NCBI GenBank assembly: GCA_021812385.1
Contig: JAKANO010000010.1
Coordinates: 62,001-126,000 of the forward strand
From: Pseudomonadota bacterium
Lineage (GTDB): Bacteria > Pseudomonadota > Gammaproteobacteria > Burkholderiales > Thiobacteraceae
Length of the DNA stretch: 64,000 nucleotides
Direction of reading: 5' to 3'
The translations under genes and the position numbers were made by a program. The number at the start of each line of letters is the position of its first letter. Position 1 is the stretch's first letter. The notes beneath the pieces were generated by a model that saw nothing but the letters and a program-made list of their open reading frames with translations, had not been told where the DNA came from and ran no database searches. Below, one piece after another: positions 23,529-33,571 of the stretch.

Positions 23529-25142
23529 TCAAAGACGTTTGACTTCGACGTTGTATTTCAGCAGCGCATAACCGATCTGGCGCGGTGTCAGATTCAACAG
23601 GCGCGCGGCCTTGGCTTGCACCCAGCCGCATTGCTCCATGGCCCACACCAGGCGTTCGCGTTCGGTCATGTAGGCGGGATCGTCGCCCGCCAATGACTCG
23701 CTGGGAGCGTCGGCGGGTATCTCCGGCGTATACGCTACGGGCGCGATCGGGATCACCTGTTGCGCCTGCCCATAGTGTTGCAGCACCTGCGAAAAGCACT
23801 TGTTTTGCTGGCACGGCAGATCCACATCCTGAATGGTGTTGGTGCGCGTCATGGTCGCAGTGCGCTCGACGCAATTTTCCAGCTCGCGCACATTGCCGGG
23901 CCAATTGCATTTGAGCATGACCTCCAAGGCCGCCGGCGAAATGGCGAGCTTGCGCTCGTTATCCTGGTTGAACTTGTCCAGAAAATGATCGATCAACAGC
24001 GGTATGTCTTCACGCCGTTCGCGCAGCGGCGGCAGGAAGATGCTCACGACGTTGATGCGGTAGTACAGGTCGGCGCGAAACACCCCCTTGGCCACATCTT
24101 CTTCCAGATTGCGGTTGGTGGCGGCAATCAGGCGCACGTCCACCTTGATCGACTTGTTCCCGCCCACGCGCTCGAATTCCCGCTCCTGCAGAACGCGCAG
24201 CAACTTGGTCTGGAACGCGGCCGATATTTCCCCCAGCTCATCCAGAAACAGGGTGCCGCCATGCGCCATTTCGAAGCGGCCTTTACGTTCCTGCGTAGCG
24301 CCGGTGAATGAGCCTTTTTCGTGCCCGAACAGTTCGGATTCGAGCAGCGTTTCCGACAGGGCCGCGCAGTTGACCTTGATGAACGGCGTATCCTTGCGCG
24401 GACTCAAATAGTGTATCGAACGAGCGATCACCTCCTTGCCGGTGCCGCTTTCGCCGCGCAGCAGCACGGTCGATTTGCCCGGCGCGGCCTGGTGTACTTC
24501 TCCGAAAACTTCCTGCATGCGCTTGCTGCGGCCGATGACATTTTCCAAGCTGTACTTGCCCTGCAGTTCTTTCTGCAAGCGATGCTGGCGCTGTATCAAT
24601 TCCTCGCGCTCAGCCGCGACTCTATCGTGCAGGCGCGTCGTTTGCCCGATCAGATTGGCGACCATTGCTAGAAAGCGCACATCGGATTCGAAATTAAATG
24701 GCGCGTTTTCAACCTCGCGATCGACACTCAGCACGCCCACGGTTTCACGTCCGACTTTAATCGGCACACCGATAAAGGCGACAACGCGCCCTTCCGCCAT
24801 GCTGCGCGACCCGGTTCGATTCAGGAACAGCGGCTCCTTCGCCACATCGGGCACCACCATCGGCACCCCAGTTTCGAGAATCTTGCCGGTAATCCCTTCG
24901 CCTTTGCGGAAACGCCCGCGCCGGGCCGCTTCGGAAGACATGCCGGTCGCCTCAACGACGTGCAGATCGCCATTTGGCTGCACCAAACTGACCATGCCTC
25001 GCCGCATCTTGAGATGCGAGGAAAGCACGCCAAGAACTTCCCGCGCCGTCTTATTCAAGTCGAGTGATGAACTCAGTATCTTGCTGATTTCATAGATTGT
25101 GGCGAGCTCGACACTCGCCTCTTGTCCAGGAAATGCACCCAT
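23529..25142 (-). CDS. nifA: Nif-specific transcriptional activator NifA
   Basis: NifA activates sigma-54 promoters of nif operons. The 537-aa protein has a GAF domain (about 10-160, [39 protein letters not shown]). The AAA+ domain follows (about 205-440) with Walker [10 protein letters not shown], the sigma-54 contact loop in [15 protein letters not shown] (GSFTGA instead of GAFTGA) and Walker [13 protein letters not shown] Cys motif in NCVERTATM...LPCQQNKC follows, then a C-terminal helix-turn-helix ([20 protein letters not shown]). The linker Cys are typical of NifA that senses oxygen directly, which fits the absence of nifL. A sigma-54 promoter lies at 25213. Confidence 0.98.
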   Translation of the reverse strand: MGAFPGQEASVELATIYEISKILSSSLDLNKTAREVLGVLSSHLKMRRGMVSLVQPNGDLHVVEATGMSSEAARRGRFRKGEGITGKILETGVPMVVPDVAKEPLFLNRTGSRSMAEGRVVAFIGVPIKVGRETVGVLSVDREVENAPFNFESDVRFLAMVANLIGQTTRLHDRVAAEREELIQRQHRLQKELQGKYSLENVIGRSKRMQEVFGEVHQAAPGKSTVLLRGESGTGKEVIARSIHYLSPRKDTPFIKVNCAALSETLLESELFGHEKGSFTGATQERKGRFEMAHGGTLFLDELGEISAAFQTKLLRVLQEREFERVGGNKSIKVDVRLIAATNRNLEEDVAKGVFRADLYYRINVVSIFLPPLRERREDIPLLIDHFLDKFNQDNERKLAISPAALEVMLKCNWPGNVRELENCVERTATMTRTNTIQDVDLPCQQNKCFSQVLQHYGQAQQVIPIAPVAYTPEIPADAPSESLAGDDPAYMTERERLVWAMEQCGWVQAKAARLLNLTPRQIGYALLKYNVEVKRL

Positions 25143-25474
25143 ATCACCACACCCCGCTGAGCCGTTTATCGGCTCTTAAAAACAACAATGGGACTATCAT
25201 GGTTTTTTATGAGCAAGTAGCGTGCCAAAGTTAAACGAAGACGCAAACCCACCTGGATGGCGTGATCGATTAGAGCGATTTCCAGAAGGACAAGGCTGTC
25301 TACTATCAAGAAAAGCGAGGACAACAAGAGCTATCTCAACAAAAAGAGATGCCTATTTGCGTTCATGCGGTTGATTTTGAGGAGCCGGGATTGGAAAAGA
25401 TTTGCACCCGAAAGACGGTTCGCACCAGTGGTTTCGAGTTCGTGCAGAGCAATTTGATGCATGCATGGTTAAAG
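25143..25474. other. Intergenic region between nifA and glgC
   Basis: These 332 bases hold the nifA sigma-54 promoter (25213-25227). The rest shows no credible gene. The stretch near 25399-25435 (GCACC occurring twice and a GGT) was inspected as a possible NtrC site but does not fit the spacing. The gap is AT-richer than the flanking genes. Confidence 0.6.
25213..25227 (-). promoter_or_regulatory. Sigma-54 promoter upstream of nifA
   Basis: On the minus strand the sequence is TGGCACGCTACTTGC, a perfect -24/-12 element. Transcription would begin near 25201, about 60 bases before the nifA start. No TGT-N10-ACA site and no clear NtrC palindrome was found in the 250 bases upstream, so the activator is unknown. 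Confidence 0.9.
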
Positions 25475-26746
25475 CTACTCGGAATAGCCCCCGCCAGAGC
25501 GGCGCTCTTCACGCGAAAAATACCGGACATCCCCCAGCGGCACGACTACCAAGCCACCTTCCGTGACGTGATATCCCGCCGCGCGATCGCGCTCTAGGTC
25601 GTAACCAATTTGCGCCCCAGGTGCAATCACGTTATGCCGGTCAATGATCGCATGGCGCAATTTGGCGCCAGCGCCGATGCGCGCATAGTCCATAATCACG
25701 CAATCCTCAATCTCCGCCCCGGGCTCGACTACGACTTCGCGCCGCAAAATAGAATTTTTGATGGTGGCGCCACTGATAATTGTGGCGGCACCGAGCAGCA
25801 CGTTGTCCAAATGCCCCTGCACCACACGGGCCGTCGGCCCCTGATAATGGCTGGAGTAAATCGGCCATTGCGGATTAAAGGCATCGAAGCGCGGCTCCAA
25901 ACCAAGCACGTCTTGGTGCGCATCGAAATACGCGTCCAGGTTTCCCACGTCGCGCCAATATCCGCGCTCTTCATAGGCCTTGGTGCCGGGCACCTCATTG
26001 GTGGAAAAGTCATAGGCGAAAACGCGATGATTTTCTGTCAGCCGCGGCAGCACATGGTGCCCGAAATCGGTCTCGCCAAGCTGATGCGCCTCCTCCAGCG
26101 CTGCACGCAAAAAGTCGGCATTAAATAGGTAGTTTCCCATGGAAGCGAAGGCGCGCGTGGGGTCCGAGGGCATGGGTTTTGGATTTAAGGGTTTCTCCTG
26201 AAAGCCCTTGATCCTGCCGTCCGCAGCAGTATCGATAATGCCGAAATCATGCGCTTGATCCAGCGACACAGGGAGCGCCGCCACCGTTGCATCCGCTTCC
26301 GCATCACAATGGAAACGCACCATCTGCCGCACATCCATGCGGTAAATGTGGTCCGCACCGAAAACCGCCACCAGGTCCGGTCGGTGCATATCCATTAATC
26401 TCAAGCTTTGATATACGGCATCCGCCGTGCCCCCGAACAAGGCATTCTCCTTGGACATTTGCGGCGGCACCACCGTGACAAACTGGTCCGAGAACAGGGC
26501 TGAAACCGTCCAGGCCTTGCGAATATGCTCGATTAAGGACTGCGGTTTATATTGCACTAAAAGGTAGATCGAACGGATGTCCGAATTCACTAAATTGCTG
26601 AGGACAAAATCGACAATGCGATAACGGCTGCCAAACGGCACCCCGGGTTTGCAGCGATCCGTCGTCAGCGGCCGCAAGCGTGAACCCTCGCCGCCGGCCA
26701 TTACGAACGCCATGACCTTCTCATTCCCCCGTCTTTCAAACATCAA
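25475..26746 (-). CDS. glgC: Glucose-1-phosphate adenylyltransferase GlgC
   Basis: GlgC makes ADP-glucose, the donor for glycogen synthesis. The 423-aa protein has the pyrophosphorylase loop VMAGGEGSRLRPLTTDRCKP, the fructose-bisphosphate/sugar-site region VPFGSRYRIVDFVLSNLVNS, VFGADHIYRMDVRQMV, EKPLNPKPMPSDPTRAFASM, and a C-terminal left-handed beta-helix (RVVQGHLDNVLLGAATIISG). Length is near that of bacterial GlgC. No other glycogen genes are adjacent. Its place next to nifA may link carbon storage with nitrogen fixation only by chance. Confidence 0.95.
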   Translation of the reverse strand: MMFERRGNEKVMAFVMAGGEGSRLRPLTTDRCKPGVPFGSRYRIVDFVLSNLVNSDIRSIYLLVQYKPQSLIEHIRKAWTVSALFSDQFVTVVPPQMSKENALFGGTADAVYQSLRLMDMHRPDLVAVFGADHIYRMDVRQMVRFHCDAEADATVAALPVSLDQAHDFGIIDTAADGRIKGFQEKPLNPKPMPSDPTRAFASMGNYLFNADFLRAALEEAHQLGETDFGHHVLPRLTENHRVFAYDFSTNEVPGTKAYEERGYWRDVGNLDAYFDAHQDVLGLEPRFDAFNPQWPIYSSHYQGPTARVVQGHLDNVLLGAATIISGATIKNSILRREVVVEPGAEIEDCVIMDYARIGAGAKLRHAIIDRHNVIAPGAQIGYDLERDRAAGYHVTEGGLVVVPLGDVRYFSREERRSGGGYSE

Positions 26747-26838
26747 CCCTCTCCTAAAAATCTACTGTGCTTTAATTCTTATTCTAAATCTTAGGGAACG
26801 GTTGTGCTTGAAAATGTAGCCTCTCAATGCTTATATTT

Positions 26839-27249
26839 TTATGAAATATCCACGCCGAGATCCTTAGGATCTGGTACTTGAAATATACCCTGTAAATTAA
26901 TCAGTTCATCCCGGTGCAAACGCGCGAGCTTATGGATTAGCTTCTCCCCCAGCGGGGTTAAGTGCACCTCAACTTCGCGCCGATCATTTTTACCTTGGGT
27001 ACGGAAAACCAGGCCCAGATTTTCGCAACGTGATACCAGCGCAACCACGCCATGATGTTTTGCTTGCAGCCGCTCTGAAAGTTCCCCAATCGTAGCCCAT
27101 TCGCGCTCCGGGTATCCCTTGATATGCAGCAGAAGCAAATACTGCAAATGGGTTACCCCATGCTGACGCGTGATCTCCTCGCTAAAACGCAAGAACCGCC
27201 GCAACTGGTAGCGGAATGAGGAAAGCGTTTCAAATTCAGGTTTTTGCAT
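26839..27249 (-). CDS. MarR-family transcriptional regulator
   Basis: The 136-aa protein has a MarR winged helix: FRYQLRRFLRFSEEITRQHG, THLQYLLLLHIKGYP, TIGELSERLQAKHHGVVALV (recognition helix) and NDRREVEVHLTPLGEKLI (the wing with the D-x-R motif). The start at 27249 (MQKPEFETLSSF) is preferred because GGAA lies at a good distance. Upstream codons would cover the operator-like palindrome. It is divergent from a DsrC-like gene, which it may control. Confidence 0.88.
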   Translation of the reverse strand: MQKPEFETLSSFRYQLRRFLRFSEEITRQHGVTHLQYLLLLHIKGYPEREWATIGELSERLQAKHHGVVALVSRCENLGLVFRTQGKNDRREVEVHLTPLGEKLIHKLARLHRDELINLQGIFQVPDPKDLGVDIS

Positions 27250-27283
27250 TCGGTTTCCGCGCATATTCAGCAAACCATTAAAG

Positions 27284-27299
27284 AAGTATTTAGATACTT
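27284..27299. promoter_or_regulatory. Palindromic operator candidate between marR and dsrC-like gene
   Basis: AAGTATTTAGATACTT has perfect 6-base arms (AAGTAT/ATACTT) around a 4-base centre. It lies 35 bases upstream of the MarR gene and 60 bases upstream of the DsrC-like gene, the position expected for a shared autoregulatory operator. A TATATTATCC stretch follows and may be the -10 box of the plus-strand gene. Confidence 0.6.
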
Positions 27300-27359
27300 G
27301 TAATGTATCACAGCATGATATATTATCCAAATCGTCGTCCCTTTTCAGCGGAGATCATC

Positions 27360-27686
27360 ATGGGAGCAGCTATGCCAATGCCCGAGACGGATGCGGAAGG
27401 TTATTTAGTGGAGCCACAAGACTGGACCGATGCGCTAGCGGAAGATTTTGCGCGCCAGGAAAATATTCAGCTATCGGAAGATCACTGGGATGTGATCCGC
27501 TTTATTCGAGCGGAGTATGAGGAGCACCAGATTATTCCGGATGCCCGCCACGTGATTAAGCATTTATCGGAACGGTTGGGGACGGATGCGCGCAAACGCT
27601 TGTTCGAGCTGTTTCCCTATGGCTACGTCAAGCAAGCCTGCCGCATTGCCGGCATGAAGCGTCCGCGCGCTTGGAGCACGGGTTGA
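27360..27686 (+). CDS. DsrC/TusE-like protein with an atypical C-terminus
   Basis: The 108-aa protein resembles DsrC/TusE: LVEPQDWTDALAEDFARQEN, LSEDHWDVIRFIRAEYEEHQ, PDARHVIKHLSERLGTDAR, LFELFPYGYVKQACRIAGM. DsrC ends in a mobile arm with two Cys (CysB, and CysA 11 residues later). Here CysB is present in QACRIAGM but the CysA position is Trp (RPRAWSTG). It therefore cannot form the usual disulfide or trisulfide and lacks the TusE Cys as well. It may be a regulatory member of the family. The ATG at 27360 follows GGAG by 7 bases. It converges on hslU with 5 bases between stops. Confidence 0.85.
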   Translation: MGAAMPMPETDAEGYLVEPQDWTDALAEDFARQENIQLSEDHWDVIRFIRAEYEEHQIIPDARHVIKHLSERLGTDARKRLFELFPYGYVKQACRIAGMKRPRAWSTG

Positions 27687-27691
27687 GCCGC

Positions 27692-29029
27692 TTACAGCAC
27701 GTAGCGCGCTAAATCCTCGCTCTTCGCCAAGGCCTTGAGCTTGGCGTCGACATAAGCGGCATCAATGGCGATATGCGCGCCGCTTTGCTGGTCGGCGCTG
27801 AAGGCCACTTCTTCCAGCAGTTTTTCCATCACCGTATAGAGTCGACGCGCACCGATATTCTCGGTGCGCTCATTCACTTCAAAAGCGATCTCCGCGAGCC
27901 GCCGCACCCCTTCATCGGCGAAGCTTAGATGCACCCCCTCGGTTTCCAACAAGGCTTGATACTGGCGCGTTAGGCACGCGTCGGTGCTGGTGAGGATGCA
28001 AGAAAAATCGTCTACCGATAGCGAATCGAGTTCTACCCGTATCGGGAAGCGTCCTTGCAATTCCGGGATGAGATCCGACGGCTTGGCCAGATGAAACGCG
28101 CCGCTGCCGATGAATAAAATATGATCGGTTTTCACCATGCCATACTTGGTCGAGACGGTCGTGCCTTCGACCAAGGGCAGCAGATCGCGCTGCACCCCTT
28201 GGCGCGAAACCTCGGCGCCGCCACTCTCGGTGCGGCTGGTGATTTTGTCGATCTCATCCAGGAACACGATGCCGTTTTGTTCGACGTTGTGCAGCGCATC
28301 GAGCTTTAGATCATCCTCATTCACCAGTTTGAGCGCCTCTTCATCTGTCAACATTTTGAACGCTTCGCGCACCTTGAGTTTGCGCGTTTTCGTGCGGCTA
28401 GCACCCAAGTTCTGAAACATGCCTTGCAGTTGCGAAGAAAAATCTTCCATGCCCGGGGGTGCGAAAATTTCCATGGTGGGGCCGGTAGCGCTGACTTCGA
28501 TCTCGATTTCCTTGTCGTCCAGCGCGCCTTCGCGCAGCATTTTGCGGAATTTTTGCCGCGTTGCCGATTCAGCAGGCTTGGCTTCGGTCTCTTCCAAAGC
28601 GAAGCCGGTTTCGCGTGCAGCTGGCAACAGGGCATCCAGCACGCGCTCCTCGGCGGCCTCCTCGGCGCGAAACTTGACTTGCTGCGTCGCTTGATCGCGC
28701 GCTTGCTTGATTGCCATTTCCACCAAGTCGCGAATGATGGTGTCGACGTCGCGCCCGACATATCCCACTTCCGTAAACTTGGTCGCCTCGATCTTAATGA
28801 ACGGGGCGTTGACCAGCCGCGCCAAGCGCCGCGCAATTTCGGTTTTCCCCACGCCGGTCGGCCCGATCATGAGGATATTTTTGGGCGTAATTTCCTGTCG
28901 CAAGGGTTCGGCCACTTGCGCGCGCCGCCAACGATTGCGCAGGGCAATCGCCACCGCGCGCTTCGCCGCATCTTGGCCAACGATGTGCTTATCCAGTTCG
29001 TGCACGATTTCTTTGGGTGTCATTTGCAT
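27692..29029 (-). CDS. hslU: ATP-dependent protease ATPase subunit HslU
   Basis: HslU unfolds substrates for the HslV peptidase. The 445-aa protein has [20 protein letters not shown], Walker [38 protein letters not shown], Walker [33 protein letters not shown] (sensor 1 region), [19 protein letters not shown] and the C-terminal LARYVL that docks into HslV. An in-frame TTG six bases upstream was not taken as start. It is 15 bases after hslV. The order hslVU is standard. Confidence 0.97.
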   Translation of the reverse strand: MQMTPKEIVHELDKHIVGQDAAKRAVAIALRNRWRRAQVAEPLRQEITPKNILMIGPTGVGKTEIARRLARLVNAPFIKIEATKFTEVGYVGRDVDTIIRDLVEMAIKQARDQATQQVKFRAEEAAEERVLDALLPAARETGFALEETEAKPAESATRQKFRKMLREGALDDKEIEIEVSATGPTMEIFAPPGMEDFSSQLQGMFQNLGASRTKTRKLKVREAFKMLTDEEALKLVNEDDLKLDALHNVEQNGIVFLDEIDKITSRTESGGAEVSRQGVQRDLLPLVEGTTVSTKYGMVKTDHILFIGSGAFHLAKPSDLIPELQGRFPIRVELDSLSVDDFSCILTSTDACLTRQYQALLETEGVHLSFADEGVRRLAEIAFEVNERTENIGARRLYTVMEKLLEEVAFSADQQSGAHIAIDAAYVDAKLKALAKSEDLARYVL

Positions 29030-29044
29030 AGTCAACGCGAGGCC

Positions 29045-29581
29045 TTATTCCAGTACCTCGATTACGTGATTTTGATTGGTGTAAATACACACATCGCCAG
29101 CGATGGCGAGCGAGCGCCGCACGATCTCCGCCGGGCCCAAATCGGTGTTCTCCAGCAGCGCACGTGCCGCACTATGCGCATACGGCCCACCGCTGCCAAT
29201 CGCCAACAGCCCTTGCTCCGGCTCCAGCACATCGCCGTTGCCGGTCAGGATGATGGATGTCTCGTGATTGGCGACGGCCAGCATCGCTTCCAAGCGGCGC
29301 AGAATGCGGTCGGTGCGCCAGTCCTTGGCCAGCTCCACCGCAGCCCGCAACAAATGCCCTTGATGCTTTTCCAGCTTAGCTTCAAATCGCTCGAACAGGG
29401 TAAATGCATCCGCCGTGCCGCCGGCGAAACCAGCCAATATTTTGTCATGATACAAACGGCGTACTTTGCGTGCCGAAGCTTTAATGACGATATTGCCCAG
29501 TGTCACTTGGCCATCGCCGCCCAGCGCGACTTGCGCGCCGCGCCGAACGGAAAGAATAGTCGTGCCGTGATATTGCTCCAT
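29045..29581 (-). CDS. hslV: ATP-dependent protease peptidase subunit HslV
   Basis: HslV is the proteasome-like peptidase of the HslUV complex. The 178-aa protein has the catalytic Thr in [20 protein letters not shown], exposed after removal of the leading residues. It also has [40 protein letters not shown] and [20 protein letters not shown]. It is cotranscribed with hslU downstream and lies 20 bases after the STAS-domain gene. Confidence 0.97.
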   Translation of the reverse strand: MEQYHGTTILSVRRGAQVALGGDGQVTLGNIVIKASARKVRRLYHDKILAGFAGGTADAFTLFERFEAKLEKHQGHLLRAAVELAKDWRTDRILRRLEAMLAVANHETSIILTGNGDVLEPEQGLLAIGSGGPYAHSAARALLENTDLGPAEIVRRSLAIAGDVCIYTNQNHVIEVLE

Positions 29582-29601
29582 GGTCGTTCCCGGAAAAAAT
29601 G

Positions 29602-30792
29602 TTAACGCTGCTTGCGGCGCACGACGGTGGCGTACTCGGTCACGCCCATCACGTCGAATAGGGCATGCACCATTTCGTTCGCACCGCTAATTGAAACTTG
29701 CTTGCTCTTTTGGTTCAGGGCGATGAGGGTATTGATAAACGCGCCGACCGTGACAAAATCCACGCGCGTGGTTGCGGTCATATCGATCAACACTTCGGTT
29801 CGCGTGTCGGCAAAGCGTTCGAGATCGCGCAACTTGTAATCCGTGCCGCTCGCCAGCACGCCTTCGATGCTGAAAAACTCCGCTTCATTCGCTGCTGCGG
29901 GCGCATCAGGCTCGATCTCGCCGGTCGTTTGCACCGCATCGGACATCGCCTCCCAGGAAGGGGGCGACAATTCGAAAGTCACCGCGTAATCCACTGCGGC
30001 ATCTTCAAACGCGCTTTCTTGGCCGCTCAACTGATACAGTTCAAACAACAGCGCCCAATAGGCTTTTTCTTGCTGTGCGCCGTTGGCGAGCAAATCTTTG
30101 ACGGTTTGCGCAAACTCATTCGCACCCGCCACGACCATCGGTTTTTCCGCGCGCCGAATCGATTGCAAAGCCGCCGCGAATTGCGTGGCCGGTTCCGCAT
30201 CAATGCCCGTGGCGTGGACTAAATCCAACTTTACGCCGCTCTCCGATTGCGCCAACTTCAACATGCGTTCAAAATCGCCCGCCTGTGCCGCGCCGATCTG
30301 CCCCTTGAACTGCACACTACTCGCCATGCCACGCATCGCGTTCGTCTTTACCACCGGCGCAGCTTGCGGCGGGCCTTCCCAGGTTGGCGCAGAGCGTTCA
30401 AAACGCACAATGAATTCCATCGACAGTTCTTCAAATGGCTGCTTCATGTTCTGCACTTGATACAGATCGAACAACAACATCCACGGATGCAGTTCACGGG
30501 AATCGTTATTTTCTTTGATGAAGCCATGCAGCGTAGCGATTGCTTCGGTCACACGTTCGTTGGCATACAGGATCGCCGCTTCTTCGATGGCGGAATGCGA
30601 CTCTGCCGTGGCGATAATGGTGTCGAATGACAGATCGTCAAATTCCACCCCACCCGCGATTTCAGGCGTGACGGACGGTGATGGCGTTGCTGGAGATGCC
30701 GTGGCGCCAGGCAAAGGCTTGGGCGCCACCGGCTTAGGCGGCGTAATCGTTTGGGGCTCTTCGCCCTTGCGTTTAAAAAAAGAAAAGACCAC
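29602..30792 (-). CDS. Protein with two STAS-like domains
   Basis: The 396-aa protein begins [20 protein letters not shown], then a Pro/Ala-rich linker. It contains helical regions around [20 protein letters not shown] and [20 protein letters not shown], each followed by WEGPPQ or WEAMSD. STAS-like segments are [20 protein letters not shown] and [20 protein letters not shown], the latter with [24 protein letters not shown] proteins act as anti-anti-sigma or scaffold proteins. There is no enzyme domain. The internal duplication (helix-STAS twice) is clear. It lies between rpmE and hslV, as in other betaproteobacteria. Confidence 0.85.
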   Translation of the reverse strand: MVFSFFKRKGEEPQTITPPKPVAPKPLPGATASPATPSPSVTPEIAGGVEFDDLSFDTIIATAESHSAIEEAAILYANERVTEAIATLHGFIKENNDSRELHPWMLLFDLYQVQNMKQPFEELSMEFIVRFERSAPTWEGPPQAAPVVKTNAMRGMASSVQFKGQIGAAQAGDFERMLKLAQSESGVKLDLVHATGIDAEPATQFAAALQSIRRAEKPMVVAGANEFAQTVKDLLANGAQQEKAYWALLFELYQLSGQESAFEDAAVDYAVTFELSPPSWEAMSDAVQTTGEIEPDAPAAANEAEFFSIEGVLASGTDYKLRDLERFADTRTEVLIDMTATTRVDFVTVGAFINTLIALNQKSKQVSISGANEMVHALFDVMGVTEYATVVRRKQR

Positions 30793-30934
30793 GTAGTTTC
30801 GCGGTAAGAAATGACTTGAGAAATTAACCCGCCGCTACGCCGCGATATAGCTGATCAGGGCTTGCGGCACCTTGGTTGCAAGTTGTTCATGATAAGGGCA
30901 AAGCACCTCCCCTACAAGCATCGCTGCCCAAAAC

Positions 30935-30962
30935 AAAAAAGGCGGCATTTAGCCGCCTTTTT
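30935..30962 (-). terminator. Rho-independent terminator of rpmE
   Basis: GGCGGC (30941-30946) and GCCGCC (30952-30957) form a GC stem around ATTTA, flanked by AAAAAA on one side and TTTTT on the other. It can act in both directions. On the minus strand it lies 17 bases after the rpmE stop and upstream of the STAS gene. Confidence 0.9.
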
Positions 30963-30978
30963 GGGCAAAAAATCCAGC

Positions 30979-31182
30979 TTACTTCTTGGCGTATTTCTGG
31001 CGGAATTTTTCCACCCGGCCAGCGGTGTCCAACACCTTTTGCTTACCGGTGAAGAACGGATGGCACTGCGAACATACTTCAATGTGCAAATCGCGGCCCA
31101 TGGTGGAGCCCGTTTTGAACTGGTTGCCGCAACTGCAAGCAACTGATATTTCAGTATAGTTAGGATGAACTTCTGGCTTCAT
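30979..31182 (-). CDS. rpmE: 50S ribosomal protein L31 (zinc type)
   Basis: The 67-aa protein starts [20 protein letters not shown] and keeps the zinc-binding Cys: CSCGN, and [13 protein letters not shown]. It is thus the C+ form and can serve as a zinc reserve. It lies between rho and the STAS gene, and has its own terminator at 30935-30962. Confidence 0.97.
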   Translation of the reverse strand: MKPEVHPNYTEISVACSCGNQFKTGSTMGRDLHIEVCSQCHPFFTGKQKVLDTAGRVEKFRQKYAKK

Positions 31183-31281
31183 CGCTGTTTCCTTAATAGG
31201 GTTTTTCCGGTCTATGACCGGAGAGAAAGGGCGCTATTATGCATAAAATTAAGTGGCTTTGCAATAAGCCCGTACAACAGT

Positions 31282-32541
31282 TTAGCCACGCCGCATCGAA
31301 TCAAAGAACTCATTGTTATTTTTCGTCGCACGCAGCTTGTCGTGTAAAAACTCCATGGCTTCCAAATCATCCATTGGATACAGCACTTTGCGCAGGATCC
31401 AGATTTTTTGCAGCACATCAGCCTTGATTAGCAATTCCTCGCGCCGGGTGCCGGAACGATTGACGTTGATCGCCGGATACAGGCGTTTCTCGGCCATTTT
31501 GCGATCCAAGTGGATTTCCATATTGCCGGTACCCTTGAACTCCTCGTAGATCACGTCGTCCATGCGCGAGCCGGTATCGACCAGAGCGGTGGCGATAATG
31601 GTCAGCGAGCCGCCTTCTTCGATATTGCGCGCCGCGCCAAAGAAACGCTTGGGACGCTGCAAGGCATTGGCGTCCACGCCGCCGGTCAGCACCTTGCCGG
31701 AAGCCGGCACCACGGTATTGTAGGCGCGCGCCAGGCGCGTGATGGAATCCAACAGAATCACCACATCTTTTTTATGTTCGACCAGGCGCTTGGCTTTTTC
31801 CAGGACCATCTCCGCGACTTGCACATGGCGCGTGGCCGGTTCGTCGAAGGTCGAAGCCACGACTTCGCCGCGCACGGTGCGCGTCATTTCCGTCACCTCT
31901 TCCGGGCGCTCGTCGATCAACAGCACGATCATAGTCACGTCCGGGTGATTGGCCGTGATAGCGTGCGCAATATGTTGCAGCATCACGGTCTTGCCCGACT
32001 TGGGCGAAGCCACCAGCAATCCGCGCTGGCCCTTGCCGATGGGGGCGATCATGTCAATCACGCGCCCGGTGATGTTTTCCTCGCTGGAAATATCGCGCTC
32101 CAACTTGAGCGGCTTGGTCGGGAACAGCGGAGTGAGGTTTTCGAACAGAATCTTGTTTTTGGAATTCTCGGGCGGTTCGCCGTTGACCGTATCGACTTTC
32201 ACCAGCGCGAAATAACGCTCTCCGTCTTTCGGGGTGCGAATCTCGCCTTCGATGGTGTCGCCGGTATGCAGGTTGAAGCGGCGAATCTGCGACGGCGAGA
32301 CATAGATATCGTCCGGGCCGGCCAGGTAAGAGGTGTCCGGGGAGCGCAGGAAGCCAAAGCCGTCTTGCAGCACCTCCAAGGTGCCGTCGCCGTAAATACT
32401 TTCGCCCTTGCGTGCCTGATTTTTCAGCAGCGCGAAGATAAGGTCTTGTTTTCGCAGGCGGCTTGCGCCTTCGATTTCATGAGTGACCGCCATGTCCACG
32501 AGCTCTTGCACGTGCTGATGTTTAAGATCGGATAAACGCAT
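31282..32541 (-). CDS. rho: Transcription termination factor Rho
   Basis: The 419-aa protein has the RNA-binding N-terminus ([40 protein letters not shown]). The RecA-like ATPase has the P-loop [20 protein letters not shown], Walker [33 protein letters not shown] (R-loop neighbour) and RTGTR-like [11 protein letters not shown]. Length equals E. coli Rho. It is followed on the minus strand by rpmE and preceded by trxA, an order common in proteobacteria. Confidence 0.98.
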   Translation of the reverse strand: MRLSDLKHQHVQELVDMAVTHEIEGASRLRKQDLIFALLKNQARKGESIYGDGTLEVLQDGFGFLRSPDTSYLAGPDDIYVSPSQIRRFNLHTGDTIEGEIRTPKDGERYFALVKVDTVNGEPPENSKNKILFENLTPLFPTKPLKLERDISSEENITGRVIDMIAPIGKGQRGLLVASPKSGKTVMLQHIAHAITANHPDVTMIVLLIDERPEEVTEMTRTVRGEVVASTFDEPATRHVQVAEMVLEKAKRLVEHKKDVVILLDSITRLARAYNTVVPASGKVLTGGVDANALQRPKRFFGAARNIEEGGSLTIIATALVDTGSRMDDVIYEEFKGTGNMEIHLDRKMAEKRLYPAINVNRSGTRREELLIKADVLQKIWILRKVLYPMDDLEAMEFLHDKLRATKNNNEFFDSMRRG

Positions 32542-32602
32542 AGACCTAATAGACCTATAGTGAGACGTAAAGAAAAGGATTTGGGGATATTTGGAGCGGG
32601 GT

Positions 32603-32619
32603 CTAGGCGAAGCGCCTAG
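32603..32619. other. Hairpin between trxA and rho
   Basis: CTAGGCG and CGCCTAG pair perfectly around AAG. No U-tract follows on either strand. A further CGCCCG...CGGGCG inverted repeat with a T-rich loop lies at 32632-32657. These may shape the rho leader, which is often self-regulated, but no specific mechanism can be read from the sequence. Confidence 0.45.
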
Positions 32620-32692
32620 AACTTGAACAAACGCCCGTTTTTTTAATTATCGGGCGCCGGTTCTGAAAACTTTAGAGACTAGCCTAGCGAGT

Positions 32693-33019
32693 TCAAACGT
32701 TGCTGTCAATAAATGCGGTTAATTGAGATTTCGACAAGGCGCCCACTTTGGTGGCTTCGACATTGCCGTTCTTAAAAATCATCAGGGTAGGAATGCCGCG
32801 AATACCGAACTTGGGCGGCGTTTGCTGATTTTCATCTATATTGAGTTTGGCGACTTTAATACGTCCGGCGTATTCCTGTGCGACTTCATCCAGAATCGGC
32901 GCGATCATCTTGCACGGGCCGCACCAGTCCGCCCAATAATCGACTAACACCGGCACCGTGGATTGCAGCACTTCTTGGTCAAAGGAATCGTCGGTGACGT
33001 AATGAATATGTTCGCTCAT
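32693..33019 (-). CDS. trxA: Thioredoxin TrxA
   Basis: The 108-aa protein has the active site [20 protein letters not shown] and the cis-Pro loop [15 protein letters not shown]. The start at 33019 gives [15 protein letters not shown], the normal N-terminus, and follows AGGAACC. It reduces disulfides in the cytoplasm. It is divergent from fdxA and upstream of rho, as in E. coli (trxA-rho). Confidence 0.97.
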   Translation of the reverse strand: MSEHIHYVTDDSFDQEVLQSTVPVLVDYWADWCGPCKMIAPILDEVAQEYAGRIKVAKLNIDENQQTPPKFGIRGIPTLMIFKNGNVEATKVGALSKSQLTAFIDSNV

Positions 33020-33234
33020 GGGTTCCTCATACATCTAATCCGCGCTGAAAAGGCCGATTAGGATTGATTCAAAATAGGATTTTATTAACTGGCAGGGCAA
33101 GAATTTGTATCCTAACCAAATTTTTCAGGAATGGGAAGCTTTGCTTCGGGAAAAAGATTAGCGCTTTTGTTCGGGCGCACCCAAGGCTAAAATTGCGACA
33201 TTCATTATCCGAGAAAAACCAAGAAGGGCAAAGC

Positions 33235-33558
33235 ATGACTTACGTTGTTACCGAACCCTGCATCAAGTGCAAATATACCGATTGTGTCGACGTTTGCCCG
33301 GTCGATTGTTTCCGTGAAGGCCCTAATTTCCTGGTCATCGACCCGGATGAATGCATCGATTGCACCTTGTGCGTGGCGGAATGCCCAGTCGAGGCGATTT
33401 TTGCCGAAGACGACGTACCGGAAAATCAGCGCAGCTTCATCGCGCTCAATGCCGAATTGACGCCGCTTTGGAAGCCCATCATCGAACGCAAGCCCGCGCC
33501 TCCCGATGCCGACGAATGGGCGAAAAAGACCGACAAGCTTTCCCTGTTAGAGCGTTAA
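33235..33558 (+). CDS. fdxA: Seven-iron ferredoxin FdxA
   Basis: The 107-aa protein has the FdxA/Azotobacter FdI pattern: [20 protein letters not shown] with [3Fe-4S]/[4Fe-4S] ligand spacing, then [20 protein letters not shown], and a long C-terminal tail ([20 protein letters not shown]). It is a general low-potential electron carrier and is not specific to the nif cluster. The start at 33235 follows AAGGGC. The upstream divergent gap of about 215 bases holds promoters for trxA and fdxA. Confidence 0.95.
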   Translation: MTYVVTEPCIKCKYTDCVDVCPVDCFREGPNFLVIDPDECIDCTLCVAECPVEAIFAEDDVPENQRSFIALNAELTPLWKPIIERKPAPPDADEWAKKTDKLSLLER

Positions 33559-33571
33559 CCGAAATACCCGC

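Noticed and set aside
25399..25435. Possible NtrC site upstream of nifA
   Set aside because: GCACC and GGT occur, but the spacing and the inverted arrangement do not fit the GCACC-N5-GGTGC form.
33235..33558. fdxA as a nitrogenase-specific ferredoxin
   Set aside because: The sequence is the general FdxA type, 8 kb from the nif genes, beside trxA and rho and without a sigma-54 promoter.
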